A DNA stretch of 64,000 bases from Bin90 sp965214635 (GTDB taxonomy: Bacteria > Chloroflexota > Dehalococcoidia > Lucifugimonadales > JADFKI01), in contig OZ243964.1 in assembly GCA_965214635.1 (NCBI GenBank), positions 2,480,001 to 2,544,000 of the forward strand. The letters run 5' to 3'. This document shows positions 47,154 through 57,000 of the stretch, piece by piece. A program made the translations under genes and the position numbers. The notes under the pieces are model-generated. The model did no database searches. It saw nothing but the letters and a program-made list of their open reading frames with translations, and had not been told where the DNA came from. Position 1 is the first letter of the stretch. Every line of letters begins with the position of its first letter.

Positions 47154-48539
47154 TCAGTCCGCCGGCTGTGTTTGGGGAGAGCGTGCGGCTGTGTGGTCGT
47201 CCATCTTGGGGCGCTTGACGCCCAGCATCAGGAACGCCCCCAGTATGTTCAGCAGCCCGAAGAAGGCGAATGGCACTAGGTAAGTGTGGGTTGTGTCAAA
47301 CATATAGCCGGCAAACAGCGGGGCGAAAATCATAGCGATGTTGTTCGGCATCTGCGACAGCCCCATGATGGTGGCGAACGCCTTGCGCCCGAAGTATTCG
47401 CCGCGGATGGCAGTCAACAGAGGTATACGCCCGCCGAACCCGATGCCGTACAGCACTGCGAACAGCATAGCCATTATCACATGCTCTGACACCGATATTA
47501 TCATTATCGCCACGCCTTGCAAGGCTATGAAGAAGAATATCAGCGGCGGCTTGGGCATGCGGTCTGCGATCGAGCCGGCGACGAACTGCGTCGGCAGCGC
47601 AATCAAGGTGTATATCAGCACTATCGTCCCGGCGCCGCTCAGCGACATCCCCATATCTGTGAGTTTCGGCGCAAGATGCAGTGCCAGCGTTACGATGGAC
47701 ACGCTTGATGACATATGCACGATGGTCAATATCCAAAAGGCGCGCGTCCTGAGGGCTTGGCGCGCCGTGAACTCCGGCTCATCGTCTGCAGCAGCGCCCT
47801 GCGCCCCCGATGCTGTGCGCGGATGGCGGCGCGGCGGGTCGCCGTCCGGCAGCAAGCCCACATCCTCCGGACGGTTTTTCAGCACCTTGTACACTGGCAG
47901 TATCAGCACGAACAGGAACACCGCAATCCCGAATGTGGTCCAGCGAAAGCCGTGGAATTCTATGCCCAGCGCGAGCACGGGGACGAGCAGCCCGCCCAAG
48001 TGTATGCCGGACATTGCGGTCGCGATGGCGAGCGAACGCTGCCGCACGAACCAGTTGTTCATCAGCGACATCAGCGCAAGCCAGCCGCCCACGCCGGAGC
48101 CGAGGCTAATCGTGATGAACGCAATGTAGAACTGCAGGATGCCGCTGCTGATGACGAATATCCCCAAGTCCCAAAACTTGGTGTTGCCCACCTGCGAAAA
48201 CAGCAGGAAGCCGAACGCCATCAGGCAGTATCCGAGCAATATCATCCGGCGGTTGCCCACCTTGTCGATGAACCAGCCCTCTATGGGGCCTATCACCGCG
48301 CCCTGTGCGCGCGAAAGCGAAAACGCTCCCGACAGCACGGTGCGGCTCCAACCGAACTCAGATTGCAGTGCGACGAGGAATGTGCCAAGCCCTTGGAAGA
48401 CGGACACCGCCATCAGCGTCAGAAGCACCACAGCGATGCCCACGAGCCACCAGCCGTAGAACACCCCGCGCAGCGCAGCCGGGACATCCGTAGGCAAGCG
48501 TACATCGCCAGCCACTAATGGACGAATGGTAATCCGCAT
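47154..48539 (-). CDS. MFS transporter
   Basis: A 461-residue major facilitator of the monocarboxylate/oxalate-like branch (FYGWWLVGIAVVLLTLMAVSVFQG opening helix in the first 60 residues, GWFIDKVGNRRMILLG motif A). The central loop is charged (LPDGDPPRRHPRTASGAQG). It is divergent from the next enolase-superfamily gene, with 168 bases between starts, so it may carry that enzyme's substrate. Confidence 0.82.
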   Translation of the reverse strand: MRITIRPLVAGDVRLPTDVPAALRGVFYGWWLVGIAVVLLTLMAVSVFQGLGTFLVALQSEFGWSRTVLSGAFSLSRAQGAVIGPIEGWFIDKVGNRRMILLGYCLMAFGFLLFSQVGNTKFWDLGIFVISSGILQFYIAFITISLGSGVGGWLALMSLMNNWFVRQRSLAIATAMSGIHLGGLLVPVLALGIEFHGFRWTTFGIAVFLFVLILPVYKVLKNRPEDVGLLPDGDPPRRHPRTASGAQGAAADDEPEFTARQALRTRAFWILTIVHMSSSVSIVTLALHLAPKLTDMGMSLSGAGTIVLIYTLIALPTQFVAGSIADRMPKPPLIFFFIALQGVAIMIISVSEHVIMAMLFAVLYGIGFGGRIPLLTAIRGEYFGRKAFATIMGLSQMPNNIAMIFAPLFAGYMFDTTHTYLVPFAFFGLLNILGAFLMLGVKRPKMDDHTAARSPQTQPAD

Positions 48540-48707
48540 TGGGTAAGTTTACCAGTTCGTCAGTTCGTCAGTCCATTATTCGAATATCCCGACGATAAAG
48601 CGTAAAGCGTTTGCGGCTTGACGGAACTGCTTGGAAAGATTAACTTGTGCGACATTGGACAGGGCGGGGCTGCCCGCATAGAGCACAACATAAGGCGGTG
48701 ATGCGTT

Positions 48708-49871
48708 ATGAAGATAACCGACCTGAAGGTTTGGGTTACGCGGCCCGAGCCGAGCGGACGCAGTTTCGTGTTCCTGCGAGTGGACACGGACGAGGGCATA
48801 AGCGGTGTTGGCGAGGCGACGAGTTCGGGAGGCGGCGGCAGCATCGTCGTCGGGAACATGCTGCGCTTCTTGCGCGACTCCACGATGCGCCAAGACTTCC
48901 GAGACAGCATCATAGGCGAGGATGCGGCGGACATTGACCGTCTTTGGCATAAGATATTTCGGCGTTTCACGGGCGGCGGCGGATACGGCGGCTTCGTTAC
49001 CACGCTGCTCAGCGGCATCGACATCGCGCTGTGGGACATTAAGGGCAAGGCGCTAGGGCTGCCCATATATCGGCTGTTCGGCGGGCCTGTTTGGGACGAT
49101 GTGCCGCTCTACACGCATGTGACCCCGCGCGAGCCGGATGCGGCGGCGGCGCACGCCAAATCGCTCGTCGCCGAGGGTTACACTACCCTCAAGCTAGATC
49201 CGTTCTCCGCAGAGATGGGACAGCATCACCGCCGCTATCTGCGTGGGGCGATCTCTGCGGCAGGCGCAAATGCCGGCGTAGAGCTGATTGCGGCAATCCG
49301 CGATGCTGTGGGCCCTGACATAGACATCCTCATAGACTGCCACGGCAACTTCAATGTGCCGACTGCCATCGACATAGCCAAGCGGCTTGCGCCGTACAAC
49401 ATCGGCTGGCTGGAGGAGCCGGTGCAGCCCGACGGCATAGACGCTCTACGGCAGGTGCGCGCCGCCGTGGATGTGCCGATTTGCGTCGGGGAGAGGCTCT
49501 ACTCGCGGTGGGACTTTGCGCCTGTCCTCACTGAGCGGCTCGCCGAATACCTGATGCCCGACATCCTCTGGTGCGGTGGCATCAGCGAAATGCGCAAGAT
49601 CGCAAACATGGCAGAGCCGTTCTACATCCCCGTCAGCCCGCACGATGCGAGTGGGCCTATCAACATACTTGCAGGGGCGCACACGATGATGACCGTCCCG
49701 AACTTCTACAAGGTGGAAATCAACAGCGCTTGGTTGCCGCAGCTGAACCGCTTCATCAGCGCGCCGCTGGATGTGCGGGACGGGACGCTGCATCTGTCGG
49801 AGCGCCCTGGGTTGGGCGTAACACTGGACGAGGATTTCATCCAAGCGCATCCAGATCCCGACTGGGTGTAG
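48708..49871 (+). CDS. Enolase-superfamily dehydratase, galactonate-dehydratase-like (2)
   Basis: A 387-residue mandelate-racemase-subgroup enzyme. Active-site segments are DILIDCHGN (Asp and His), IGWLEEP, VGERLYSRWDF and VSPHDASGP; a lysine lies in TTLKLDPF. This matches galactonate dehydratase (DgoD) better than the other two copies do. A Gly-rich loop (SSGGGGSIVVG) near residue 45 is longer than usual. The start ATG aligns with family members (MKITDLKVW). Confidence 0.83.
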   Translation: MKITDLKVWVTRPEPSGRSFVFLRVDTDEGISGVGEATSSGGGGSIVVGNMLRFLRDSTMRQDFRDSIIGEDAADIDRLWHKIFRRFTGGGGYGGFVTTLLSGIDIALWDIKGKALGLPIYRLFGGPVWDDVPLYTHVTPREPDAAAAHAKSLVAEGYTTLKLDPFSAEMGQHHRRYLRGAISAAGANAGVELIAAIRDAVGPDIDILIDCHGNFNVPTAIDIAKRLAPYNIGWLEEPVQPDGIDALRQVRAAVDVPICVGERLYSRWDFAPVLTERLAEYLMPDILWCGGISEMRKIANMAEPFYIPVSPHDASGPINILAGAHTMMTVPNFYKVEINSAWLPQLNRFISAPLDVRDGTLHLSERPGLGVTLDEDFIQAHPDPDWV

Positions 49872-49958
49872 TGCAGGCAGGCAGAAACGGACAGCGCCCG
49901 CCGTCGGCAAGCGATAGCTGAAAGCGTGCGCTGCGAGTGCGTGCGCCGTCGGGGTGGC

Positions 49959-50924
49959 TTAATGCAGCAGATTGCCGCGCTCTATGCCCCGTTTGAGCCT
50001 GCCGTATTCCGAGCTTAGCTCTGCGCCCAAGATGAGGATGAGGCCGCTCAAGTATGCCCACAGCAGCAGCGCCATCACCGGCGCTAGTGTGCGCCCGTAT
50101 ATGTTCTCGAAGCTGGCGAAGTTGCTCAGGTATATGATGAAGGCGTTCTGAGTAATCTCGAACAGTATCGCTGCAACTACGGCGCCCACCCAAACATATC
50201 GCCAGTAGGTTTTGGTATTCGGCACATATTTATAGAGCATCAGGAACACTGCCAGCACTAGCAAGAACGAGCTTGCGTGAAGGATGATTATGCTGGCGGT
50301 GTTCAATAAAGTGTCTAGATAGAGCATGTCGAATTGGGCGAAGCGCTCGTACAGATTCATGAAGGTGGTTATGGCTACCGAACACAGGAACAGCAGGCTC
50401 GTGAGTATCGCCATGCCGAGCTGACGCGCCTTGCTTATGTAGATGGGGCGGTCGATGTTAATATCCCATGCGCGGTTGATGGAGCGCGTGATGCCGCCGA
50501 AGACGGCGCTGCCCGACCAAAACAGCCCGATGATGGCGAAAAAGCCAATCGTGCCGCGGGCATCAAGCACATCGTTGATGTTATCGCCGATGAACTCGTC
50601 CGAGCCGGGTAGAAAGTCGGACACCCAAGCGATTATGTTCGCACGCGTAGATGCATCCTCCAAGAAGAAAGAGAGCACCGTTATAAGCCCGAGCGTCAGC
50701 GGGAAGAGCGACAACATCCCATAATAGGACACCGCCGCCGCCATGTGCGTGGCATCGTCTGCAATCATCTCTTGCACAGTGCGGACAATAAGCTTGACTG
50801 CAAACTTATCCTGCCATTTGGCAACGATTGAGTTGACGCGACGGGTAGCAATTGCTGCAGGTCGCCTGAACATAGGGTATCTTCTAACGATGTCATTCAT
50901 TAGCATTTGCGTATTATATCGCAA
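49959..50924 (-). CDS. YihY/BrkB-family membrane protein
   Basis: A 321-residue polytopic membrane protein of the UPF0761/YihY family. About six hydrophobic helices are visible, with the motif AAAVSYYGMLSLFPL near the first helix and LLLWAYLSGLILILGAELSSEYGR near the end. Its function is not firmly known; older claims of RNase BN activity were withdrawn for the E. coli homologue. The start could be one of several nearby ATGs. Confidence 0.8.
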   Translation of the reverse strand: MRYNTQMLMNDIVRRYPMFRRPAAIATRRVNSIVAKWQDKFAVKLIVRTVQEMIADDATHMAAAVSYYGMLSLFPLTLGLITVLSFFLEDASTRANIIAWVSDFLPGSDEFIGDNINDVLDARGTIGFFAIIGLFWSGSAVFGGITRSINRAWDINIDRPIYISKARQLGMAILTSLLFLCSVAITTFMNLYERFAQFDMLYLDTLLNTASIIILHASSFLLVLAVFLMLYKYVPNTKTYWRYVWVGAVVAAILFEITQNAFIIYLSNFASFENIYGRTLAPVMALLLWAYLSGLILILGAELSSEYGRLKRGIERGNLLH

Positions 50925-50963
50925 AATACCAAGAAATGTTAGGCTAGCTCACATGGGGGTTGA

Positions 50964-50989
50964 GACAGCGTTTCCATTCAGGTGGTCGA
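50964..50989 (+). repeat. Left inverted end of the Uma2 element
   Basis: Core CAGCGTTTCCATTCAGGTGGT; 24 of 26 positions match the IS end at 844-869 read on the other strand. Confidence 0.55.
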
Positions 50990-51093
50990 AGCCAGAAGCC
51001 CCCTGCGTTGCAGCAATGGTGTCCCTGAATCTAATCGCAATTTCCGCAACATCCTGCTTTGCGACTTTTGTCTAACCCTAAATCCAATAGCGC

Positions 51094-51122
51094 TTATCTT
51101 TGGGGTAGAGCATTGTTATAAT
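51094..51122 (+). promoter_or_regulatory. Promoter for the Uma2 gene
   Basis: A perfect -10 box TATAAT (51117-51122) lies 17 bases after TTATCT, a weak -35 (51094-51099). It sits 50 bases before the ATG at 51173, inside the inverted-repeat element. Confidence 0.4.
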
Positions 51123-51556
51123 GACACTACGAAGCTCCGTAGCACAGCCATACCAAGCATCGGAGGTCCCTCATGACCACCGCCAACACACGCATCACGA
51201 AGTTACGCATAGCAGCAGATGACTTCCGTCTGCCCGACCCACCTTGGCAGCCCGACAATATGAGCCTCTATGACCACCTAGCAGCCACTGGCAATCTCCA
51301 TCATGTCGCCCAGCACATAGGCTACCCGGAAACCACGATAGTAACCGGTGACCACTATCTGGTTAAACATCTCACCCAGAACATGGCCGGCAGCCACTAC
51401 CCCGACATGCTGATAGCCCTTAATGCGGATCCAATAGCGTATCGGGAACGCAATGGCTATGTCATCGCAGAGAGGGAAAGCCCCCAGATTTCGTGCTGGA
51501 GATAGCCTCTCCGAGTACCGGACACATTGACACGGGAGCGAAGCGGGAAGCCTATG

Positions 51557-51564
51557 CGGAATTA
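51557..51564. repeat. IS1 target duplication, left
   Basis: CGGAATTA, directly repeated at 52404-52411 on the far side of IS1 copy 2. Eight bases is within the 8-9 bp usual for IS1. Confidence 0.85.
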
Positions 51565-51571
51565 GGTATTC

Positions 51572-52081
51572 TTAATATGTAGGGATATTGGATTTTACCC
51601 ACCGATGCCAGCACACTAGCGCCAACGAATACACCAGCATCTGTATGCTCTTGGTGTAGCCCTTCGTCCGTCGCACTAATCGGTTCAACTTACTTCGCCA
51701 TACCGAATGCAACCCCTCGTTCCAGTTCACCGCACCTCCCTTGCCCACCACATGCCTGTTGCGAGGTAACCACCCATACACAGGATATGCATCACTCCGA
51801 TACAACTCCGCATCCGGTAAGCGCTCATACAAGCGCAAGAATGTCCTCTCGCTGCGGTCGCCCACCTCAAAGTCCACCCACCTGCTCCCATCAGCCTCTT
51901 CTACTACCGCCGTCCATATCCACACATCCTCACGCAACTCCGCACGCCGAGCACGCTTGTATGTCCACATCTCATCACACGACACCACCGCAGCAGCACG
52001 CTGCGCCTCTGCTCCCTCAGTCCGCCTACGCCCACGCTCCCGCAGACGCTCTAATGCCTCACGCCCCCTTTTTTCACCCAC
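51572..52081 (-). CDS. IS1-family transposase InsB, copy 2
   Basis: 169 residues, differing at only a few positions from the copy at 885-1394 (for example RSERTF against RSEKTF). The DDE residues and basic C-terminal helix are intact. It overlaps insA and is expected to be made as InsAB' after a -1 shift at 52069-52074. Confidence 0.85.
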   Translation of the reverse strand: MGEKRGREALERLRERGRRRTEGAEAQRAAAVVSCDEMWTYKRARRAELREDVWIWTAVVEEADGSRWVDFEVGDRSERTFLRLYERLPDAELYRSDAYPVYGWLPRNRHVVGKGGAVNWNEGLHSVWRSKLNRLVRRTKGYTKSIQMLVYSLALVCWHRWVKSNIPTY

Positions 52082-52335
52082 CCGTGAACCGCTGTGGCAC
52101 TGTATCCGAACACTCTGCCTACGGCGCTCAGACTGCTGCCTTCCAGATACATCTCAACCCCCTGCGCCTTGATGGCTGCGCTAGGGCGGTGATATGCAGC
52201 ATCAGGCAAGTAGCGGCGACCGCAGTCTCCGCATCTGTACGACTGCTTGCCGCGCGCCAAGCCATTTTTGCGCATCCAGTTGGAGCCGCAGTCGGGGCAG
52301 CGAATATCGTGGCGATAGGTACGTTCACGAGCCAT
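52051..52335 (-). CDS. IS1-family InsA, intact
   Basis: A 94-residue DNA-binding protein with two zinc-finger pairs (CPDCGS and CGDCGR) and a helix-turn-helix (VGRVFGYSATAVHGW). It acts as end-binding protein and repressor, and as the N-terminal part of the transposase. The ATG at 52335 is the natural start; the frame is open further upstream only into the terminal repeat. Confidence 0.82.
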   Translation of the reverse strand: MARERTYRHDIRCPDCGSNWMRKNGLARGKQSYRCGDCGRRYLPDAAYHRPSAAIKAQGVEMYLEGSSLSAVGRVFGYSATAVHGWVKKGGVRH

Positions 52336-52403
52336 AAGACACCTCACTGTGTTTTGATGTTGTGACATATTATAACTTATTATCTCTACACGTTGAGAAT
52401 ACC

Positions 52404-52411
52404 CGGAATTA
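52404..52411. repeat. IS1 target duplication, right
   Basis: CGGAATTA, pairing with 51557-51564. Confidence 0.85.
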
Positions 52412-52646
52412 GGCATCCCGGAGTATTGGCGATTTGATGAAACCGGTCAGTCCCACGGGACGAGGCTGGCTGGCGACCGGCTGGTACGAACCCATCCCCA
52501 TTACCGAATTGGCGGACGGCTCGCTACAGGGGTACAGCGCCGTACTGAACCTGTACCTGCGCTGGGAGAACGGTGAGCTAGGGTGGTACGACCCAGCGAC
52601 GGGACAGCACATCGCCACATTTGACAGCGAGCACATTCGCGCCAAC

Positions 52647-52910
52647 CGGGAACAGGCAGAGCGCTTGCAGGAACAGGACGCCCGCATCCAAGCCGAAGCA
52701 CGCGCCGACCGGGAACAGGCAGAGCGCTTGCAGGAACAGGACGCCCGCATCCTAGCGGAAACGCGCGCTGACCGGGAACAGGGCGCCCGCATCCAAGCCG
52801 AAGCGCGCGCCGACCGGGAACAGGCAGAGCGCTTGCAGGAACAGGACGCCCGCATCCAAGCCGAAGCGCGCGCTGACCGGGAACAGGACGCCCGCATCCA
52901 AGCCGAAGCA
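52647..52910 (+). repeat. Coding minisatellite for a coiled-coil tail
   Basis: Three 63-bp units (52647, 52710 and 52815; 21 residues each, REQAERLQEQDARIQAEARAD-like) alternate with two shorter ones lacking 21 bp (52773 and 52878). The missing piece, AERLQEQ, is exactly one heptad, so the coiled-coil register is preserved. Confidence 0.75.
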
Positions 52911-53005
52911 CGCATACGGGAGATGGAAGCTGAACTCCGCCGTCTCCAGAACGGCTGACATTATGATGGCTTATGCCTCATCTGCCTTCTGCATCACCCC
53001 ACGAA

Positions 53006-53031
53006 TCAACCGCCTGAATAGAAACGCTACC
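53006..53031 (-). repeat. Right inverted end of the Uma2 element
   Basis: On the plus strand the core reads CCGCCTGAATAGAAACGCTA; 23 of 26 positions match the IS end at 844-869, in the same orientation. Confidence 0.55.
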
Positions 53032-53227
53032 TCGCATGCTTTGAGATATGCGCAGCGTTTCACGATATGATAAAATCTTGCGTACTCGGATGTGCGGTGA
53101 GGCGTAAGCCCGAGCGCATAAGCTCATGGCGGATATGCAACTGCCAACATCCTACAGAATAGCTCATCAACACACATGGGGCGCTGTCGCTGCACCCCCA
53201 ATCATGAACCTTTCAGCCAGCTTATTA

Positions 53228-53731
53228 ATGACAACCCGAATCGTAGTATTCTCCGACACCCACTGCCACACTTGGGACAATGTGCACCCGCACATACGCG
53301 CCGCGGTCGCAGATGCGGACATCGCTGTTCACTGCGGCGACCTTGTGCGTATGGATGTGGTGTGCGGACTGCAGTGCGCCGCCAAGTGCGCCGTAGTGGT
53401 TCACGGCAACTCCGACCCGCCGGATGTGCGGCGCGCAATCCCGTATGTGCGAACAATAGAGGTGGAAGGCGCGCGCATCGGCATCACGCACCCCGCTTGG
53501 GGCGGACCGGAGTTTCCGCCTGAGGATCTGCTGCCAGACTTCGCCGAGCCGCCGGACGCCATCCTGTTCGGACACACGCACGAGCCTATGAACGAGGTTC
53601 GCAACGGCATCCTTTACCTCAACCCTGGACAGGGCTACTCATCCTTCATGGTGGCGTGCACCATCGCTGTTCTGACAGTGGACAACGGCAGGCTATCTGC
53701 TGAAATCAAGACTATCGTGCCGGCGCGATGA
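53228..53731 (+). CDS. YfcE/MJ0936-type phosphodiesterase
   Basis: A 167-residue calcineurin-like phosphoesterase. The metal-binding set is complete: FSDTHCH, HCGDL, HGNSD, GITHP and FGHTHEP. Such enzymes cleave phosphodiesters in vitro; the natural substrate is often unknown. ATG 53228 gives the family-like opening MTTRIVVFSDTH. A possible promoter (TTGAGA at 53041, TATGAT at 53066, 19-base spacing) lies upstream. Confidence 0.83.
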   Translation: MTTRIVVFSDTHCHTWDNVHPHIRAAVADADIAVHCGDLVRMDVVCGLQCAAKCAVVVHGNSDPPDVRRAIPYVRTIEVEGARIGITHPAWGGPEFPPEDLLPDFAEPPDAILFGHTHEPMNEVRNGILYLNPGQGYSSFMVACTIAVLTVDNGRLSAEIKTIVPAR

Positions 53732-53908
53732 CCTTCCTAACGCCAGAGTGTAGGCGGGCAACGCTTCTCTTTTAACCCGTCTCCCGTAATACTTCCGTAA
53801 TACTTTTGTAGTACACTAGGTCGCAGCGTCGCGAGGTATGCCCCTTGCGCTGTGCGATTTTCGCCATCTGGAACAGTCGATAGGCAACAACATGGCGATA
53901 CACACCGC

Positions 53909-53957
53909 AAAACAGGTTGATGATATTTCGTCTTACGAAATATCATCAACCTGTTTT
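53909..53957 (+). terminator. Perfect 23-bp hairpin before the giant gene
   Basis: The arms 53909-53931 and 53935-53957 are perfectly complementary around a three-base loop (CTT). The arms begin AAAACAGG and end CCTGTTTT, so a U-rich tail follows on either strand, as in a bidirectional terminator. It lies 178 bases after the phosphodiesterase gene and 65 bases before the giant gene. Its perfection is unusual and could also reflect a recent palindromic insertion. Confidence 0.55.
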
Positions 53958-54022
53958 ATTTTGAAACCCTCGAGTATCAAATCTCAATAGTCCACCTAGT
54001 TAAGGAAGGAAACAGGGAAAAA

Positions 54023-57000
54023 ATGAGTAGAAGATTAGTACCGTATCTGTTCGCCATCGCGATAATTGCGGCTTTCGGCGCCATGCTCATCGGCAACGGG
54101 CAGGGCGCAATTAAACCCGTTTTCGCACAGGCGCTGCCAACGCCATCGGCGTCAACGACAGTTGTCTTCGTAAACCAAGACAACCCCAGTGACGCGGCTG
54201 CTGATACTGATTCGTACACCTACAATGTAAACACGAATGAAGCTGTTGCTAATGCGTTGGTTGCCACTATTCCGCCAGCCCTTCTTTGGGATACGGCCCC
54301 AGGTTCAAGCTTTTCAGATTATAGACCGCACTACAGCATAAGAACGGAAACAGGTGATGGAGCTGACCACGATAAGTTCGACATTGATAATGAAAGCGGG
54401 GAGATAACAATCGCCGCTGGTCAGACCTTAACTGCGAACACCTACAACATCACATTGAAGGCTCAGATATGGGACACCAACCTTAACAAATTGATTACCC
54501 CTGCCGATGATACAAATATTGCTCCCCCCGACAGCATCAACGTGGCGTTCATTGTTTCCGACACGGCGGCGACAGCCACACCCCCACCGACAGCGACACC
54601 GACGCCGACACCGACACCGACGCCGACACCGACACCGACACCAACACCAACACCAACACCAACACCGGACCCGTCCGTACCGCTGGTTCGCTTCGCAAGT
54701 CAAGCCAACCCCAGCGTAGCGGCGGAGGATGACGAGTCGTACTCCTACACTGTGCTGGCGTCTGATGCTGTTGCTAGTGCGGTGATTGACACTATTCCGC
54801 CAGCCCTTCTTTTGCATACGGCAACGGGTCAGACAGCGTCCTACTCGATAAGCCTTGGTTCAGTTGACCACGATAAATTCCAAATAGAGGCTAGCACCGG
54901 GCAGCTATCATTCGCGTCTGGTATATTCCCTTTAGGTGTGGGCCTCTACGAGATCCAGTTGGTGGCTAATGTTGTCCATAGTGGGGTTATGGTTGACCCT
55001 AGTGTTTCCGACAGCATCAATGTGAATATCAATGTTTCCAACCCGCCACCCCCACCGACGGTTCATTTTGCGAAGCAAGACGACCCCAGCGTACCGGCGG
55101 CTGATACCGATTCGTACTCCTACACTGTGCAGAAGGCTGATGCTACTGCTAATGCGGCGATTAGCACTGTGCAATCCATTATTGCGGATGCGGAATCGGG
55201 TCAGAGGGCGCACTACACGCTAGACACAACTGGTGGATCTGACTACAATCTTTTCTCCATTAATACTAGAAGCGGTGCGCTAACTGTCATTAGCACTCTT
55301 TTTAGTGCAACATTATCGGCGCAAACCTACAACATCACATTGAAGGCTGAGGTTTATGACTCGAATAACGCCTTTGTTTCCGGTTCTACTTCTGACACCA
55401 TCGATGTAGCAATCGAGGTTGTCGAACAGACGGGACCGACGCCCGTACCGACGGCCACTCCCACGGGACCCACACCCGTACCGACAGCCACACCCACACC
55501 GGACCCGTCCGTACCGACGGTTCATTTCGCGAGCCAAGCCGACCCCAGTGTAGCGGCGGCTGATAGCGATTCCTACGCATTCGAAATACTCGAGGGCGAT
55601 GCTGTTGCTAGTGCGGCGGTTGGCACTATTCCGCCAGCCATTCTTGTGAATGCGGAAACAGGTCAGAGAGCGAACTACAAGGTAGACAGGGAAGGGTTGG
55701 CAGTGCCCCTTTTCAACATTGATGCTAGAAGCGGGGCGATAACCGTCAATACCGGTCTTGTTGGGAACTTAACGGTTCAAACCTACAACATCACATTGAA
55801 GGCTGAGGTCTATGGCCCGAGTGGATCCCTTGTTCCCAATACCGTAGCCGACGAAATCGATGTAGCGATCGAGGTTATCCCACCGCCGGAAGTTCATTTT
55901 GCAGACCAAGATGATCCCAGCGTAGCGGCGGCTGATGGCGAGTCGTACACCTTCACTGTGCCCCAAGGCGATGCTCCTTCTGGTGCGACGATTGGCACTA
56001 TTCCGCCAGCCATTCTTGTGAATGCGGAAACAGGACAGAGAGCGAACTTCAGGATAGGCACGGAGTCAGGTCATGGATCTCATCACGCTCTTTTGGCCAT
56101 TGATGCTGTAAGCGGGGAGATAACAGTTGGTAGTCAGACCTTAAATAAGAGCACCTACAACATCACATTGGTGGCTGAGGTTTATGACGCGAACGATACT
56201 CTTGTTGCTGATACCGAAACCGACGAAATCGACGTAGTAATAGAGGTTGTCCTACCGACAGTTCATTTTGCAGACCTAGACAACCCTAGTGAAGTACAGG
56301 ATGGTGACTACAAATTCACTATACTCGGGGATGATGCTGTTAATGGTGCGTCGGTTGGCACTGCGCAAACCATTGTTGTGAATTTGCCATCAACACATAG
56401 TTACGAAGTGCACTTCAGAATAGGCAGGCACTCAAGTCAAGGAGCTGATCACGATAAGTTCGCCATTGGTGATACAAGCGGGGAGATAACAATCACTCAG
56501 GCGACCTTACCTGAGGCCACCTACAACATCACACTGGTAGCTGAAGTTTATGACTCGTTTAGCAACACTGGTACTCCCGACACCATCGATGTAGCAATCG
56601 AGGTTATCCATCCGGAGGCTCGATTTACGGAGCAAGACGGCTCTGAGGCTACCAGTAACTACGAATTCACTATAAACGAGACTGAATCCACTCCCGGTGC
56701 GACGATTTACACTGTGCAAGCCACTATTGTCAATGCGTCAACAGGTCAGAGACCGAACTTCGAGATAGTCGGTGGGGCTAATGCAAGTGATTTTGACATT
56801 GATCCTGTACTCGGGGAGATAAAAGTCGATGCCGCTGTTAGCCCTAATTTGCTGGAGACCGCTTCCCCTTACAGAATCGACCTGAGAGTTCAGGTTTACG
56901 ACTCGAGTAACGCCCTTGTTGCCTCTGGCATAGTCGACACAATCAGCGTAGTAATCAATGTCGTAACTTACTTCGATACGATAGATATAACGACCCAAGA

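Larger units (their letters stand above)
51565..52403 (-). mobile_element. IS1-family element, copy 2 (839 bp)
   Basis: Intact-looking IS1-family element bounded by GGTATTC and GAATACC with 8-bp target duplications on both sides. Both frames are open and joined at an A6G run (52069-52074). It is in the same orientation as copy 1 at 878-1714 and nearly identical to it. It has landed inside a Uma2-family gene. Confidence 0.92.
51173..52958 (+). pseudogene. Uma2-family endonuclease gene, disrupted
   Basis: Uma2 proteins have a PD-(D/E)XK-type nuclease fold. The N-terminal half (51173 onward) has GSHYPDMLIAL. After a lost C in a C-run near 51485 the frame changes and continues PPDFVLEIASPSTGHIDTGAKREAYAEL in two short pieces up to the IS1 insertion. 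After the IS1, LGIPEYWRFDETG resumes, then another frame change near 52475 leads into WYEPIPITELADGS and a long coiled-coil tail. So there are three lesions: a 1-base deletion, the IS1 and a second frameshift. The catalytic Asp, Glu and Lys positions are still readable. Confidence 0.75.
50964..53031 (+). mobile_element. Inverted-repeat-bounded element carrying a Uma2 gene
   Basis: The segment is framed by inverted copies of the 26-bp motif at 50964-50989 and 53006-53031. The right end also shares the GCTTATGCCTCAT-type inner sequence with the end of the IS at 1-869. Between them is a promoter, a Uma2-family gene and a later IS1 insertion. Without the IS1 and its 8-bp duplication the element would be about 1.2 kb. 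It has no transposase, so it would be a non-autonomous relative moved by the IS at the window start. No direct target repeat was found at its outer edges. Confidence 0.5.

Noticed and set aside
878..52403. Composite transposon made by the two direct IS1 copies
   Set aside because: The outer flanks (aacaccag and CGGAATTA) do not match, and the 50 kb between holds core genes such as ruvB and polA. Recombination between the copies is possible but not shown.
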